Positions 9,288 to 17,890 of a DNA stretch of 62,664 nt are shown piece after piece. Each line of letters opens with the position of its first letter. Within the stretch, counting starts at the first letter, position 1. The position numbers were made by a program, and so were the translations under genes. The notes below the pieces were generated by a model. It saw only the letters and a list, made by a program, of their open reading frames with translations. It did not search any database and had not been told where the DNA came from. The stretch is taken from NCBI GenBank assembly GCA_964495595.1, contig CAZBWH010000003.1:1-62664 (forward strand). Direction: 5' to 3'. The stretch is from CALMFQ01 sp964495595 (GTDB lineage Bacteria; Pseudomonadota; Gammaproteobacteria; Burkholderiales; SCOH01).

Positions 9288-9311
9288 TAGCAGTTGGCAA
9301 AAGCCAGAGGG

Positions 9312-10019
9312 TCAGAAGACAACCTGGCGGTTCGGCCCGATCGGCGCAGCCTCACCAATACGCGCTTCGGCTGTCGGATCCTGAATCCAGAAGTAATAAT
9401 ATTCGCGAGCCAGTTGTACGAAAACCTGCTGTCCCTCCGCTGTACTGAACAGTGGCAACAACGCCTCGACTGCGGCTCGGTAAACTTTCGGAGATGGATC
9501 GTGCTCCCGCGACACATACAGCAACAACTTGAGCAAACGTTCCCTGACATCAATAGCGGCCTGGGACAAGCCATTGGTGTACAACTGGGACAGGTAGCGT
9601 TCCAGCGCCGGGGTATCGGGGCACACCCAGTCGACGTCGGCGTCCATCTGCATCAACAAGTCGGTCAAAGAACCCTTGACGGTCACCAATACCGGAGCGG
9701 GCTCGAAAATATCGGCACTGTTCAGTTTAACCAGCGATTTCACATCGCCGATCCAGAAGTTGTAGTACTCACGCGCCGCTGTCTTGAACATGGCTTGTGA
9801 CGCTTCATCGTCAGGAAAATTGCGCAACACATCATCAACCGTCTGACGATAGTAATCGCCATTCAACGGCTGATCCTTCAACGCGCTGGTCAGGTGACGA
9901 AGGAAGTGCTTGCGCAGATTGATATCCTTGGTCGACGCACCTTTGGATCGAAGCAGCGCCACATAGGCTTCCAGCGGATTGCTGTTGGTGTCCTGTTCGT
10001 GCTCGGCAGCCATTATCAT
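9312..10019 (-). CDS. Unknown protein with two homologous halves
   Basis: I do not recognise this 235-residue protein. It has no signal peptide or membrane helix and looks cytosolic and helical. Its striking feature is an internal duplication: residues about 16-93 and 140-216 align over their whole length. Both begin LE-Y-(x)n-L, share V/A-L-x-x-F, and end in nearly identical AREYYNFWIGD and AREYYYFWIQD. The start is 10019 or the ATG two codons in. It has its own terminator and stands alone between recN and ribB. No function is proposed. Confidence 0.75.
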   Translation of the reverse strand: MIMAAEHEQDTNSNPLEAYVALLRSKGASTKDINLRKHFLRHLTSALKDQPLNGDYYRQTVDDVLRNFPDDEASQAMFKTAAREYYNFWIGDVKSLVKLNSADIFEPAPVLVTVKGSLTDLLMQMDADVDWVCPDTPALERYLSQLYTNGLSQAAIDVRERLLKLLLYVSREHDPSPKVYRAAVEALLPLFSTAEGQQVFVQLAREYYYFWIQDPTAEARIGEAAPIGPNRQVVF

Positions 10020-10161
10020 TGGAAAATATTGTCAGTTGAAAAATCAGCTTCTGTCCGCAAGAGCATTCTGCTGCCCCAGGGTGCTACAGCCAAGAAAATA
10101 ATACAGGAGAAACATGCATCACGCATAACCATGTGCGCATTCTGAAATGCGTATTCTAGCC

Positions 10162-10180
10162 CCCCGGACTCGATCCGGGG
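10162..10180. repeat. GC hairpin in the gap between recN and the duplicated-domain gene
   Basis: CCCCGGA and TCCGGGG pair across CTCGA. It may act as a terminator for recN on the minus strand, although no T-run follows. A second small hairpin (CGCATT/AATGCG) lies just left of it. The rest of the 220-bp gap holds no supported gene. Confidence 0.4.
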
Positions 10181-10240
10181 CTCGGCCGTCCCGCACATAA
10201 GCAAACCACACTTTTCAGGATAATCAGCTGCTATAAAAAG

Positions 10241-11902
10241 TCAAACACGATTGCATGACGAAAGCATTTCACGCGCATGCTGGCGGGTTGTATCGGTAAT
10301 ATCCACACCACCAAGCATCCGTGCAATCTCGTCAATCCGACCTGCCTGGTCCAGTTTTTCGATGCGGGACAGCGTCTGGCCTTCCAGCGCAAGCTTCTCA
10401 ACCCGCCAATGATTGTTTCCATATGCAGCCACCTGAGGAAGGTGTGTCACGCACAGCACCTGATAATGCTTCCCCAGTCGCCTGAGCAACTGTCCGACCA
10501 CTTCGGCCACCGCACCACCGATACCGACATCCACCTCATCGAATACCAGCACCGGGACGGATGCCACCTGCGACACCACAACCTGCAACGCCAGGCTGAT
10601 GCGTGAGAGCTCACCACCCGACGCCACCTTGCCCAAGGGTCTCGGCACCATGCCGGTATTGGCTGAAACGAGAAACTCGATCTGCTCACTACCTGTCGCA
10701 GCCGGTGCAACGGGTTGCAGTGACACCTCGAACCGGCCCCGATCCATTGCCAGCGAACGCATCTCACCACTGACACGTTCGGACAGCGCCTGTGCCGCCT
10801 GGATACGGCCTGTTGTCAACTGGCTGGCCAAATCCCGATAGGCTTTCTCAGCCTCTTGCTCACGAGCCTCCCAGTCAGCATCGGTCTGCTCTGTGCCAAG
10901 TTGCTGCAATCGGCCTCTTTTCTGCGCCAAAACCCCCTCTAGTTGCTCAGGAGAAACCCGATACTTGCGCGCCGCGCCCAGAGCGGCATCCAGCTTGGCA
11001 TCAATCGCCTGCAACCGTTGGGGATCCAGATCGATCCGCTGTCCATAACGCCTGAGCGTCTGGGCGGCCTCACGAATCTGGATCTCGGCAGAAGCAAGCA
11101 TCTCCGCCACCTCATTCAAATGGGTGTCGAACCGGCACAAATCGTTCACGCAATGCAACGCTGCCACCAGGGATGCGACGCAGTTGCCATCGTCATCGCT
11201 CAACAGGCCGGCCGACTGCTGGCATCCTTCGATCAGGCTTGCCGCATGAGCGAGGCGGGACTGCTCAGATTGCCACTCTGCCCAGTGTTGCGCACTGCAA
11301 TCCAGCGCTTCCAGTTCCTGAACCTGCCACTGCAACTGTTCTCGCTCTGCTGCATACGCAGCGGCATTCTGTTCGTGCAGCACACGCTGCTTGCCTGTCG
11401 CAACCCAGCCAGAGTAGGCGTCGCGAACTCGCCTGGCCAATCCGGCCTGTCCAGCGTAGGCATCGACCAGTTGTCGTTGACTGTCTGCTCGCAACAAAGA
11501 CTGATGCGCATGCTGACCATGAATATCAATCAGCAACTCGCCAACGTCCCTGATCTGCTGCAACGTAGCCGAACGGCCATTTATGAATGCTCGCGAGCGC
11601 CCTCCAGCATCAACTATCCGCCGCAACAACAAATAGCCATCATCGTCCAGATCCTGACTGACCAGCCAGTCACGCGCCGCTGACGCTGCGGCCAGATCGA
11701 ATTCAGCCTCGATCTCGGCCCGCTCACACTGACTGCGAACCATGGATGCATCGGCTCTTTCTCCCAGCACAAGCCCCAATGCATCCAGCAGGATCGATTT
11801 ACCCGCCCCAGTTTCGCCAGTCAGTACCGTCAGACCAGCGGCAAAATCCAGTTCCAGCCGGTCGACAATGACAAAATCCCGAATACGCAAACTCACCAGC
11901 AT
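10241..11902 (-). CDS. recN: DNA repair protein RecN
   Basis: SMC-like ATPase acting in recombinational repair of double-strand breaks. The 553-residue product from the ATG at 11902 starts MLVSLRIRDFVIVD, the typical N-terminus; an ATG at 11947 adds 15 atypical residues. Walker A GETGAGKS is at 29-36, the coiled-coil region spans about 150-350, and the ABC signature ASGGELSR and Walker B VLVFDEVDVGIGG lie in the C-terminal third. It lies 23 bp downstream of nadK, the same order as in many proteobacteria. Confidence 0.95.
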   Translation of the reverse strand: MLVSLRIRDFVIVDRLELDFAAGLTVLTGETGAGKSILLDALGLVLGERADASMVRSQCERAEIEAEFDLAAASAARDWLVSQDLDDDGYLLLRRIVDAGGRSRAFINGRSATLQQIRDVGELLIDIHGQHAHQSLLRADSQRQLVDAYAGQAGLARRVRDAYSGWVATGKQRVLHEQNAAAYAAEREQLQWQVQELEALDCSAQHWAEWQSEQSRLAHAASLIEGCQQSAGLLSDDDGNCVASLVAALHCVNDLCRFDTHLNEVAEMLASAEIQIREAAQTLRRYGQRIDLDPQRLQAIDAKLDAALGAARKYRVSPEQLEGVLAQKRGRLQQLGTEQTDADWEAREQEAEKAYRDLASQLTTGRIQAAQALSERVSGEMRSLAMDRGRFEVSLQPVAPAATGSEQIEFLVSANTGMVPRPLGKVASGGELSRISLALQVVVSQVASVPVLVFDEVDVGIGGAVAEVVGQLLRRLGKHYQVLCVTHLPQVAAYGNNHWRVEKLALEGQTLSRIEKLDQAGRIDEIARMLGGVDITDTTRQHAREMLSSCNRV

Positions 11903-11925
11903 GGCATCAGCCCGATTCCGTTTCC

Positions 11926-12801
11926 CTACAGGAGTTTTTCGCCCCAATGAAGCTTGTGGCGCAACATATCGTAATAACTGTAACCAGTCGGGTGCAGCAG
12001 TCGCAATGAATGCCGGTAGCGACGAATGTGCACACGATCCAGTTCATGCAAATTGAAATGCGACTGATTGTCGAAATGCACCCTGGCTTCGCTGCCACGC
12101 GTTAACAAAAACTCCACCAGCACGTTATCGTTGACCGCAATCGGCCGGTTGCTGAGCGACTGCGGGCAAATGGGCACCAGTGCAATCGCCGGTAGCGTCG
12201 GGTGCAGGATGGGGCCGCCGGAAGACAGGGAATATGCCGTCGAACCAGTCGGTGTTGCCACAATCAACCCGTCCGACCGTTGGCTGTAAACAAACTGATC
12301 GTCAATGAATACCTCGAATTCGATCATGGAACCCAATGCGCCACGGCTGAAAACGACATCATTCAGTGACAAAGCCCGAAACACCTCCTGCCCCTCCCGT
12401 AGCACCACAGCTTCCAGCAGGATTCGCTCCTCAGGAACACACTCTCCGTTCAGAATGGCGCCAATCGACTGCGTCATTTGGTGTAGGGGAATGTCCGTCA
12501 TGAAGCCAAGCCGACCCTGGTTGACGCCAATCAGCGGTGTTCGATAAGGGGCAATGGAACGGGCAATCGACAGCATGGTGCCATCCCCACCCAATACGAT
12601 TACCAGATCCGCCACCCGACCGATAGCCGAAGCAGGAACCGGTTGGTAGTTGCCAAACAGATCGGCGGGTATGCTACCTTCTTCGACCAGCACATTCACC
12701 CCGCCGGCACTCAAAAACGAAGCAAGTTCCATCAAAGGTGCAACGATTTCCGGCTTGCCCTGCCGGGCAACCAGCGCAACCCGTTTGAACAGAGAATTCA
12801 T
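11926..12801 (-). CDS. nadK: NAD kinase
   Basis: Phosphorylates NAD to NADP using ATP or polyphosphate. The 291-residue protein has the GGDGT motif (LGGDGTMLS) and the conserved TPTGSTAYSLSSGGP segment. I chose the ATG at 12801 because MNSLFKRVALVARQGKP resembles known N-termini. An in-frame ATG at 12828 overlaps the stop of the upstream SDR gene as ATGA and could be used through coupling. Neither has a clear Shine-Dalgarno. It is probably co-transcribed with recN. Confidence 0.93.
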   Translation of the reverse strand: MNSLFKRVALVARQGKPEIVAPLMELASFLSAGGVNVLVEEGSIPADLFGNYQPVPASAIGRVADLVIVLGGDGTMLSIARSIAPYRTPLIGVNQGRLGFMTDIPLHQMTQSIGAILNGECVPEERILLEAVVLREGQEVFRALSLNDVVFSRGALGSMIEFEVFIDDQFVYSQRSDGLIVATPTGSTAYSLSSGGPILHPTLPAIALVPICPQSLSNRPIAVNDNVLVEFLLTRGSEARVHFDNQSHFNLHELDRVHIRRYRHSLRLLHPTGYSYYDMLRHKLHWGEKLL

Positions 12802-12824
12802 TTTTTGTAATCGCCCGGTCTGGT

Positions 12825-13580
12825 TCATGCTTGCAAACTGCAGTCTAGTGTTTGACCGGATATCCCACAGCTATCCGGTCCGATCAGGTATAGAAAAACA
12901 GGAATCACCCGCTTGATATCCGGCAGCGAGGCCTTGTCCTCACCCGGATGGGTGCGAATGCGAAATGGGCTGCGTAAAGGGCCGGGGATGATCGTATTGA
13001 TCCGGAACCGGGGCAACGTATCCAGTTCGGCAGCCATGATTGCGGCCCAAAATGCTCCAGCATGCTTGGATACGGAAAAACCACCCCAGTACGGAGTGGG
13101 CACTGCTGCGTGGGTTTCCGACACATAAACCACCGAAGCATCAGGGCTCGCCTTCAATAGCGGCAGGGACAACCGGGTCAGAGCAGCCGGCGCTGCAGCA
13201 TTGACACGAAACATCTGAAGCCATTCATCTAGCCCCTCTTGCCCCAGCGGGCACAGGCCGGGGCACGCGACGGCACAATGCACCAAGCCATCCAGCCGCC
13301 CCAACTGGCTGTCGATCGCCTGAATGACTCGCTCGAAATCGGCATCCGACGCCTTGTCCAGATCCAGCGGGATAGCCGCAGGTTGGGGTCCGCCAGCAGC
13401 CTCGATCTCATCGTAAACCGATTCCAGCTTGCGTACGCTACGCCCCATGAGCACCACCGTTGCACCATGCCGGGCACATGCCAACGCCAACTCCCGGCCG
13501 ATACCCTGACCGGCACCAGTGATCAAGATCACTTTGCCAGACAACAAGTCGTTGGCTGGCACATAGTTCGCGGGCAACAT
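12825..13580 (-). CDS. YciK-like short-chain dehydrogenase, catalytic residues altered
   Basis: 251-residue Rossmann protein of the SDR family, closest in feel to E. coli YciK. The cofactor loop TGAGQGIG is at 21-28, N127 and S154 are present, and K172 is kept. The catalytic tyrosine is replaced: the YxxxK motif reads FSVSK, with F168. The usual NAG motif (HNAG) reads HCAV at 101-104. This suggests a changed or lost redox activity. It lies directly upstream of nadK with an ATGA overlap to one possible nadK start, so the two genes are probably co-expressed. Confidence 0.8.
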   Translation of the reverse strand: MLPANYVPANDLLSGKVILITGAGQGIGRELALACARHGATVVLMGRSVRKLESVYDEIEAAGGPQPAAIPLDLDKASDADFERVIQAIDSQLGRLDGLVHCAVACPGLCPLGQEGLDEWLQMFRVNAAAPAALTRLSLPLLKASPDASVVYVSETHAAVPTPYWGGFSVSKHAGAFWAAIMAAELDTLPRFRINTIIPGPLRSPFRIRTHPGEDKASLPDIKRVIPVFLYLIGPDSCGISGQTLDCSLQA

Positions 13581-13612
13581 GATTCTGCATCCTCCTCGTT
13601 CAGCGCTTCATT

Positions 13613-13650
13613 CTAGCAGCCTGCCAGGCTTGCTGGCCGGCTACGGGCAC
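13613..13650. repeat. Possible decayed end of the 110-bp dispersed repeat
   Basis: CTAGCAGCCTGCCAGGCTTG agrees at about 15 of 20 positions with the end of the repeat family described at 49374, 56736 and 58306. It sits in the 130-bp gap upstream of the SDR gene. The match fades quickly, so this is tentative. Confidence 0.3.
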
Positions 13651-13710
13651 CACCTCATGCGTGGCCATTTGCAGCCACTCACAATGGGCTGACCCGCTCC
13701 ATCGCCCCCA

Positions 13711-14547
13711 TCAACCAAGCACGCGGGTGCGCCAGCAAATCCACATTTTGCGCAATGGTGTCAGACTGATGCGCTGTCGCAACAGACTATCCCATCCTGC
13801 CAACCTGATTTCTGCCAAGGTCGTCTCGGCCATCCGACCGGCAGCCATCACGAACCAGACCCGCCGGTGACGGTGCAACGAGCCAGCCTGGTGCAGGGCG
13901 CTCATCCAATCCAGCGCAAGACCATCCCATTCGGTTATGGCCGAAATAAACGGCTGGCCCGGCCCTTCTCCTTGCCAGGAGTTCACGGTCAGTTGGCATC
14001 GTTGCATCATCGGAACAGGGATCAACATCACACCGCGCCGGGCAGCAGCGGCAACCTGCTGCATCACCTCCAGCAGGGTAATGGCCTTGCCCACAGACCT
14101 GACCTCCGCGAGCACCGCCAGATCTTCAATTCCTGCGGCCTTGGCAAGCAAGGTCCAAGGGTCCCCACCCAGACAGTCACAAAACTGCTCGAATGCGGAT
14201 TCACTTGCCAGCCGACCGGTGTGCAACAACATCTCCACGCCATCACACATCCGGCGCAGTTGCCCGACCAGCTGTGGATCGCTCTGCGCCCAAGGCTGGA
14301 TCAACACCGTCAGTGGATGGCTGGCGAGTCCCGCAACCGTCTTATCCAGCTCGCCACGCCACCAGTCCAGCTTTGCCAGCGCCACCTGCCCATCCTGAAC
14401 CTTATCGATTATGTCCAGTAGCTCATGACGCAGCGTCATCACCGCAAGATATCGGCCACGCAAACCGGAGGGTAACCACAAAGACAAGTAGTAGTCGTTG
14501 GCCCCCACAGGCGCTATCCGCTCCATGCAATACTGCAAACCATCCAC
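13711..14547 (-). CDS. Squalene/phytoene synthase-like protein lacking the Asp-rich motifs
   Basis: 278-residue homologue of head-to-head prenyl synthases, recognised from the N-terminus (YCMERIAPVGANDYYLS), the segment TLRHELLDIID and the segment ARRGVMLIP. In active enzymes the first motif is DDxxD-like and the second is DVGEDARRG. Here the first Asp is L44 and the second motif reads QVAAAARRG (164-172). Metal-dependent condensation therefore looks unlikely. A non-catalytic member of this family, NDUFAF6, assists complex I assembly in mitochondria, but transferring that role here would be speculation. No carotenoid or hopanoid genes are nearby. Confidence 0.75.
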   Translation of the reverse strand: MDGLQYCMERIAPVGANDYYLSLWLPSGLRGRYLAVMTLRHELLDIIDKVQDGQVALAKLDWWRGELDKTVAGLASHPLTVLIQPWAQSDPQLVGQLRRMCDGVEMLLHTGRLASESAFEQFCDCLGGDPWTLLAKAAGIEDLAVLAEVRSVGKAITLLEVMQQVAAAARRGVMLIPVPMMQRCQLTVNSWQGEGPGQPFISAITEWDGLALDWMSALHQAGSLHRHRRVWFVMAAGRMAETTLAEIRLAGWDSLLRQRISLTPLRKMWICWRTRVLG

Positions 14548-14671
14548 GAATGATTATTCCTCGTGACAAATCTCAATGGCGCCGATTATACCCATGCACG
14601 CGAAACCCACCGTTGCAGATTTTTTCAGTCCTGGACCAAACAACGTTCAGCAATTTTGTTTTAGCAGGGTA

Positions 14672-14700
14672 TTTACAAACCCCTCCAATGCGCATAGAAT
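14672..14700 (+). promoter_or_regulatory. Sigma-70 promoter of the tRNA pair
   Basis: TTTACA (14672-14677) and TAGAAT (14695-14700) are separated by exactly 17 bp and lie just upstream of tRNA-Ala. A GC-rich stretch (GCGCAGC) follows the -10, as in many growth-rate-controlled stable RNA promoters. Confidence 0.75.
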
Positions 14701-14714
14701 GCGCAGCTCTTCGG

Positions 14715-14790
<76 letters not shown>

Positions 14791-14799
14791 AGAGTCCGG

Positions 14800-14875
14800 G
14801 TCCCCATCGTCTAGAGGCCTAGGACATCGCCCTTTCACGGCGGTAACCGGGGTTCGAATCCCCGTGGGGACGCCA
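14800..14875 (+). tRNA. tRNA-Glu (anticodon UUC)
   Basis: 76 nt including CCA. The acceptor stem GTCCCCA/TGGGGAC is perfect, the anticodon loop CTTTCAC gives UUC, and the T-arm has GGTTCGAATCC. Likely co-transcribed with the preceding tRNA-Ala and ended by the hairpin 13 bp downstream. Confidence 0.97.
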
Positions 14876-14887
14876 AAAATGCACTCA

Positions 14888-14917
14888 CAGCCACTTTACA
14901 AGTGGCTGTTTTTGTTT
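14888..14917 (+). terminator. Rho-independent terminator of the tRNA operon
   Basis: CAGCCACTT and AAGTGGCTG form a perfect 9-bp stem with a 3-nt loop, followed by TTTTTGTTT. It lies between tRNA-Glu and the L,D-transpeptidase gene. Confidence 0.93.
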
Positions 14918-14943
14918 GAGCAATCGCCGACCGAGCGACTACC

Positions 14944-16491
14944 ATGCCCAACCGGTTTCTATGCCGTCTGGCGGTCACCTTGCTGCTCGCCTACCCCCTG
15001 ACTTCCCAAGCCGACGAAACGCTTCTCTGGTTTGATTCGCATGGCCCGACCCGACAAGCTTTCCTCGCCATCGACTTCCTTGCCTCGGCCAGCAAGGAAG
15101 GACTGAACCCCGAAGACTATGGTGGCAATACCCTCCGCCAGAGAGTCGAAGCGGCTGCCCACGCAGATCCTCAGCAATGGTCAGCCTTGAATGCCGTGCT
15201 AACGGCTAGCTTCGAGCGATACCTGAGCGATTTGCGCCAGGGGCGAGTCAGGCCACATCAGGTCGAAGCCCATTTTGGCGCAACTGGCGATCCGTTCAAT
15301 CCACAACGCCTGCTGCATACCGCACTGGCCAGCCAGCAACTGGCCGAAACGGTTCAGGCGACCTCCCCCTCGACCCCCCAATATGCCAGCCTGCGACTGG
15401 CGCTTGCACGCTACCGGACTCTGAGCCACCACCCCGCACTGCAACTCCCCCTCCCGGCATTGCCAGGCCGCAAGCTCCGACCCGGCGAACACTGGGATGG
15501 ATTACCGATGCTGGAGGCAAAATTAGCTGCACTCGGGGATCTCACCAAACAACTGAGTATCAGCTCCATTTATCAAGGGCCGCTGGTTGAAGCAACCAAG
15601 CAGTTCCAATTGCGCCACGGACTGGAACCAGACGGCATCATAGGCAAGGGCACATTGGAACAACTGAATACTCCAATCAGCAACCGTGTTCGCCAGATCG
15701 AACTATCGATGGAACGGTTGCGCTGGACGCCATTGCAGATCAGCGAGCGGATGATCGTGGTCAATATCCCGGAATTCATGCTGCGCAGCTATGAGGCGGA
15801 CGGCAACGCCACCCATTTGGCGACCTCGATGAGGGTCATTGTTGGCAAAGCGATAAAAACAAAGACCCCTGTATTCAGCGAAGAACTTCGCCACATCGAG
15901 TTCAGCCCGTACTGGAACATCCCCTCATCGATCGCCATCAAGGAAACCGTGCCGCGACTACGACACGACTCCGAATATTTTGAACGCCAGGGCCTCGAGT
16001 TCGTCGATTCACAAAACAGAACACAGAACACCTTGTCGGCCGAGGCACTGGATCAGGTCGAACAGGGCCGCTGGCGGCTCCGCCAACGCCCCGGGGATCA
16101 CAACGCACTTGGCCGGATAAAGTTCGTATTCCCCAACAACAAGGATATTTACCTTCATCACACCCCCTTCGTTCGATTGTTCGAACGCTCCCGTCGTGAC
16201 TTTAGCCATGGCTGCATCCGGATCGAAGATCCGGTAACACTGGCCAAATTCGCACTCAAGAACATGCCCGAATGGACCGAATCCCGCATTCGGAAAGCGA
16301 TGCGCGGAATAGCACCTTCCACGGTCAAGCTGAAACACCCCATACCCGTGGTGATCGCCTATGGCACCAGCCTGGTTCGCCGCGATGGGCTGATTTACTT
16401 CTTCCGCGACATATACGGGCATGACACGATTCTTGAAAAAGCGCTGGCCGATCGTCGCCGCACACTCCGCTTACCTTTTTCTGGAAATTAA
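14944..16491 (+). CDS. ldtD: L,D-transpeptidase of the YcbB/LdtD type
   Basis: Periplasmic murein transpeptidase that makes 3-3 cross-links. The 515 residues begin with a signal peptide (about 1-23), followed by a large N-terminal scaffold, a peptidoglycan-binding segment (about 205-245, with RHGLEPDGIIGKGT) and the YkuD catalytic domain. H406 and SHGCIRIED with the nucleophile C424 form the active site. The mepK-like gene follows after 37 bp, matching the ycbB-ycbK pairing of E. coli. Expression beyond the tRNA terminator must come from its own weak promoter or read-through. Confidence 0.92.
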   Translation: MPNRFLCRLAVTLLLAYPLTSQADETLLWFDSHGPTRQAFLAIDFLASASKEGLNPEDYGGNTLRQRVEAAAHADPQQWSALNAVLTASFERYLSDLRQGRVRPHQVEAHFGATGDPFNPQRLLHTALASQQLAETVQATSPSTPQYASLRLALARYRTLSHHPALQLPLPALPGRKLRPGEHWDGLPMLEAKLAALGDLTKQLSISSIYQGPLVEATKQFQLRHGLEPDGIIGKGTLEQLNTPISNRVRQIELSMERLRWTPLQISERMIVVNIPEFMLRSYEADGNATHLATSMRVIVGKAIKTKTPVFSEELRHIEFSPYWNIPSSIAIKETVPRLRHDSEYFERQGLEFVDSQNRTQNTLSAEALDQVEQGRWRLRQRPGDHNALGRIKFVFPNNKDIYLHHTPFVRLFERSRRDFSHGCIRIEDPVTLAKFALKNMPEWTESRIRKAMRGIAPSTVKLKHPIPVVIAYGTSLVRRDGLIYFFRDIYGHDTILEKALADRRRTLRLPFSGN

Positions 16492-16528
16492 TCCAGACTG
16501 ACAGCATTCATCGCCAGAGGTAGCTTCC

Positions 16529-17128
16529 ATGCGCACTCACCAGACCGATCTCTCCCGTCGTTTCTTTTGCAAGATGGCTACCAGTTTTGTGGCCAGCTGC
16601 TGCCTCGCCCCTGGTATGGCAGCCGGCCATCAGAGCACACAGGATCCGCAGCCAGTCGAGACATCAGTTGTGCCAGCGCAACAAGAACTCTCGTTCGAGC
16701 ACCTGCATACCGGAGAACGCCTCGACATTGCTTACGCAATCAACCAGGTCTACCAACCTGACGCGCTGCAAACCATCAATCATTTCCTGCGCGATCACTA
16801 CACCGGTCAGGCCGGGTTGATTGATCTGGCGCTGCTGGATCTGTTAAGCCGTTTGCGGCAATGCTCCGGGACGCAGACCCCCATTCAAGTCATATCGGCT
16901 TACCGTTGCGCCTCCACCAACTCGACACTACGGCAGTCCCGCGGTGGCGGCGTAGCCACACGCAGCCTGCATATGGATGGCAAAGCCATCGATATCCGCT
17001 GCCCGGATATCTCTCTGGAGTCCTTGCGTGATGCAGCCCTGTCCTTGCGTTCTGGTGGAGTAGGCTATTATCCCAGCGACCGCTTCATCCATATTGATAC
17101 TGGCAGCCCTAGATACTGGCAAGGCTGA
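16529..17128 (+). CDS. mepK: YcbK/MepK-like murein endopeptidase (M15, DUF882)
   Basis: 199-residue zinc peptidase expected to cut peptidoglycan cross-links. The N-terminus has SRRFFCK, close to a twin-arginine motif, then a hydrophobic stretch ending near AAG. The metal and active-site set is visible: H148 in SLHMDGKAIDI, D155, and H188 in FIHIDTG. Paired with ldtD upstream. E. coli MepK acts on the 3-3 links that LdtD makes, so a joint role in remodelling is likely. Confidence 0.88.
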   Translation: MRTHQTDLSRRFFCKMATSFVASCCLAPGMAAGHQSTQDPQPVETSVVPAQQELSFEHLHTGERLDIAYAINQVYQPDALQTINHFLRDHYTGQAGLIDLALLDLLSRLRQCSGTQTPIQVISAYRCASTNSTLRQSRGGGVATRSLHMDGKAIDIRCPDISLESLRDAALSLRSGGVGYYPSDRFIHIDTGSPRYWQG

Positions 17129-17303
17129 TACCCTGCCCTTCATATCATTAATTTTTCTTAATACTCCATTGACCTTGTAGCAAGACAGCCAATGTCATCA
17201 TGTATCCCATCGTGCAGCGCAGTGTTGTTCGCGCACTTGGCCCGGTGAAGCCCTTGATTCACCCCTTTTCACTTGAATCCGGCCCACAGCAGCGGTTGGC
17301 ATT

Positions 17304-17340
17304 GAGGGTGCCTGGCAAAGCCGAGGCACCTCTTTTTTTC
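17304..17340 (+). terminator. Rho-independent terminator between mepK and the small secreted protein gene
   Basis: GAGGGTGCCT pairs with the later AGGCACCTC across a GC-rich loop (with a one-base bulge) and is followed by eight T. It lies about 175 bp past the mepK stop, so it either ends a long 3' untranslated region or an unannotated small RNA. No clear promoter was found in the 17129-17303 gap. Confidence 0.75.
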
Positions 17341-17434
17341 CCCTCTGCATGAAGGCAGTGATTCTGCTACGATTCCCTTGCCGGCAACCCTGCCGCAAGC
17401 CTCCTAACTGACAATGGTGCTCAAGGAGCTCATT

Positions 17435-17887
17435 TTGCAGAAAATGTCTGCAAAGCCGATTCTGATCGGCATCATTTTTCTGGCGACCGGCAACACCTGG
17501 TCTCAACCCGACCCCCCTCCCACCCAGCATCAATCTGTTCGGAGCCAGGTCAGAGTGTCCCAGCTATTTGGCTGGCAACCCTTGGACAATGAACACATTC
17601 TGCTGTGGACCGGCAAGGAAGAGGTGTGGCGCTTGGGTGTTGACTCTCATTGCGCCAGCCTTCTCAAGACCCGAAATATTGAAGTTACCAGTGACACCCG
17701 GCACATCAAGGTTGGCCGGGATCAGATCCTGACCGGCGAACAAAGCTGCACCATTCGCGAGTTTGCTCTGCCGGAAAAACAAGAGCGAAAGAAGTACCGC
17801 AACCCACGAAAAGGCTTTCTGGCTACACTACAAACCATTGAACCGGCAGGGTCTGCGAACGATGTGTACTCTGGAGAAAGCCGGTAA
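17435..17887 (+). CDS. Small secreted protein, resembles DUF6491
   Basis: About 150 residues with a signal peptide (residues about 4-25, IGIIFLATGNTWS) and two cysteines in the mature part (SHCASLL and SCTIREF). The pattern of W-x-P-L-D, R-L-x-V and the late Cys resembles the DUF6491 family, whose function is unknown. I chose the TTG at 17435 because AAGGAG lies exactly 6 nt upstream; in-frame ATGs at 17414 and 17444 have poorer spacing. It ends 3 bp before the response-regulator ATG, suggesting the three genes form one operon. Confidence 0.65.
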   Translation: MQKMSAKPILIGIIFLATGNTWSQPDPPPTQHQSVRSQVRVSQLFGWQPLDNEHILLWTGKEEVWRLGVDSHCASLLKTRNIEVTSDTRHIKVGRDQILTGEQSCTIREFALPEKQERKKYRNPRKGFLATLQTIEPAGSANDVYSGESR

Positions 17888-17890
17888 GCC

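Noticed and set aside
9141..9311. FMN riboswitch upstream of ribB
   Set aside because: The conserved RFN blocks (AGGGTGAAATTCCC and similar) are absent; the TTCGGGG there is part of a terminator hairpin.
10016..10204. 62-codon minus-strand frame before the duplicated-domain gene
   Set aside because: It runs through hairpins and overlaps the next start; no support.
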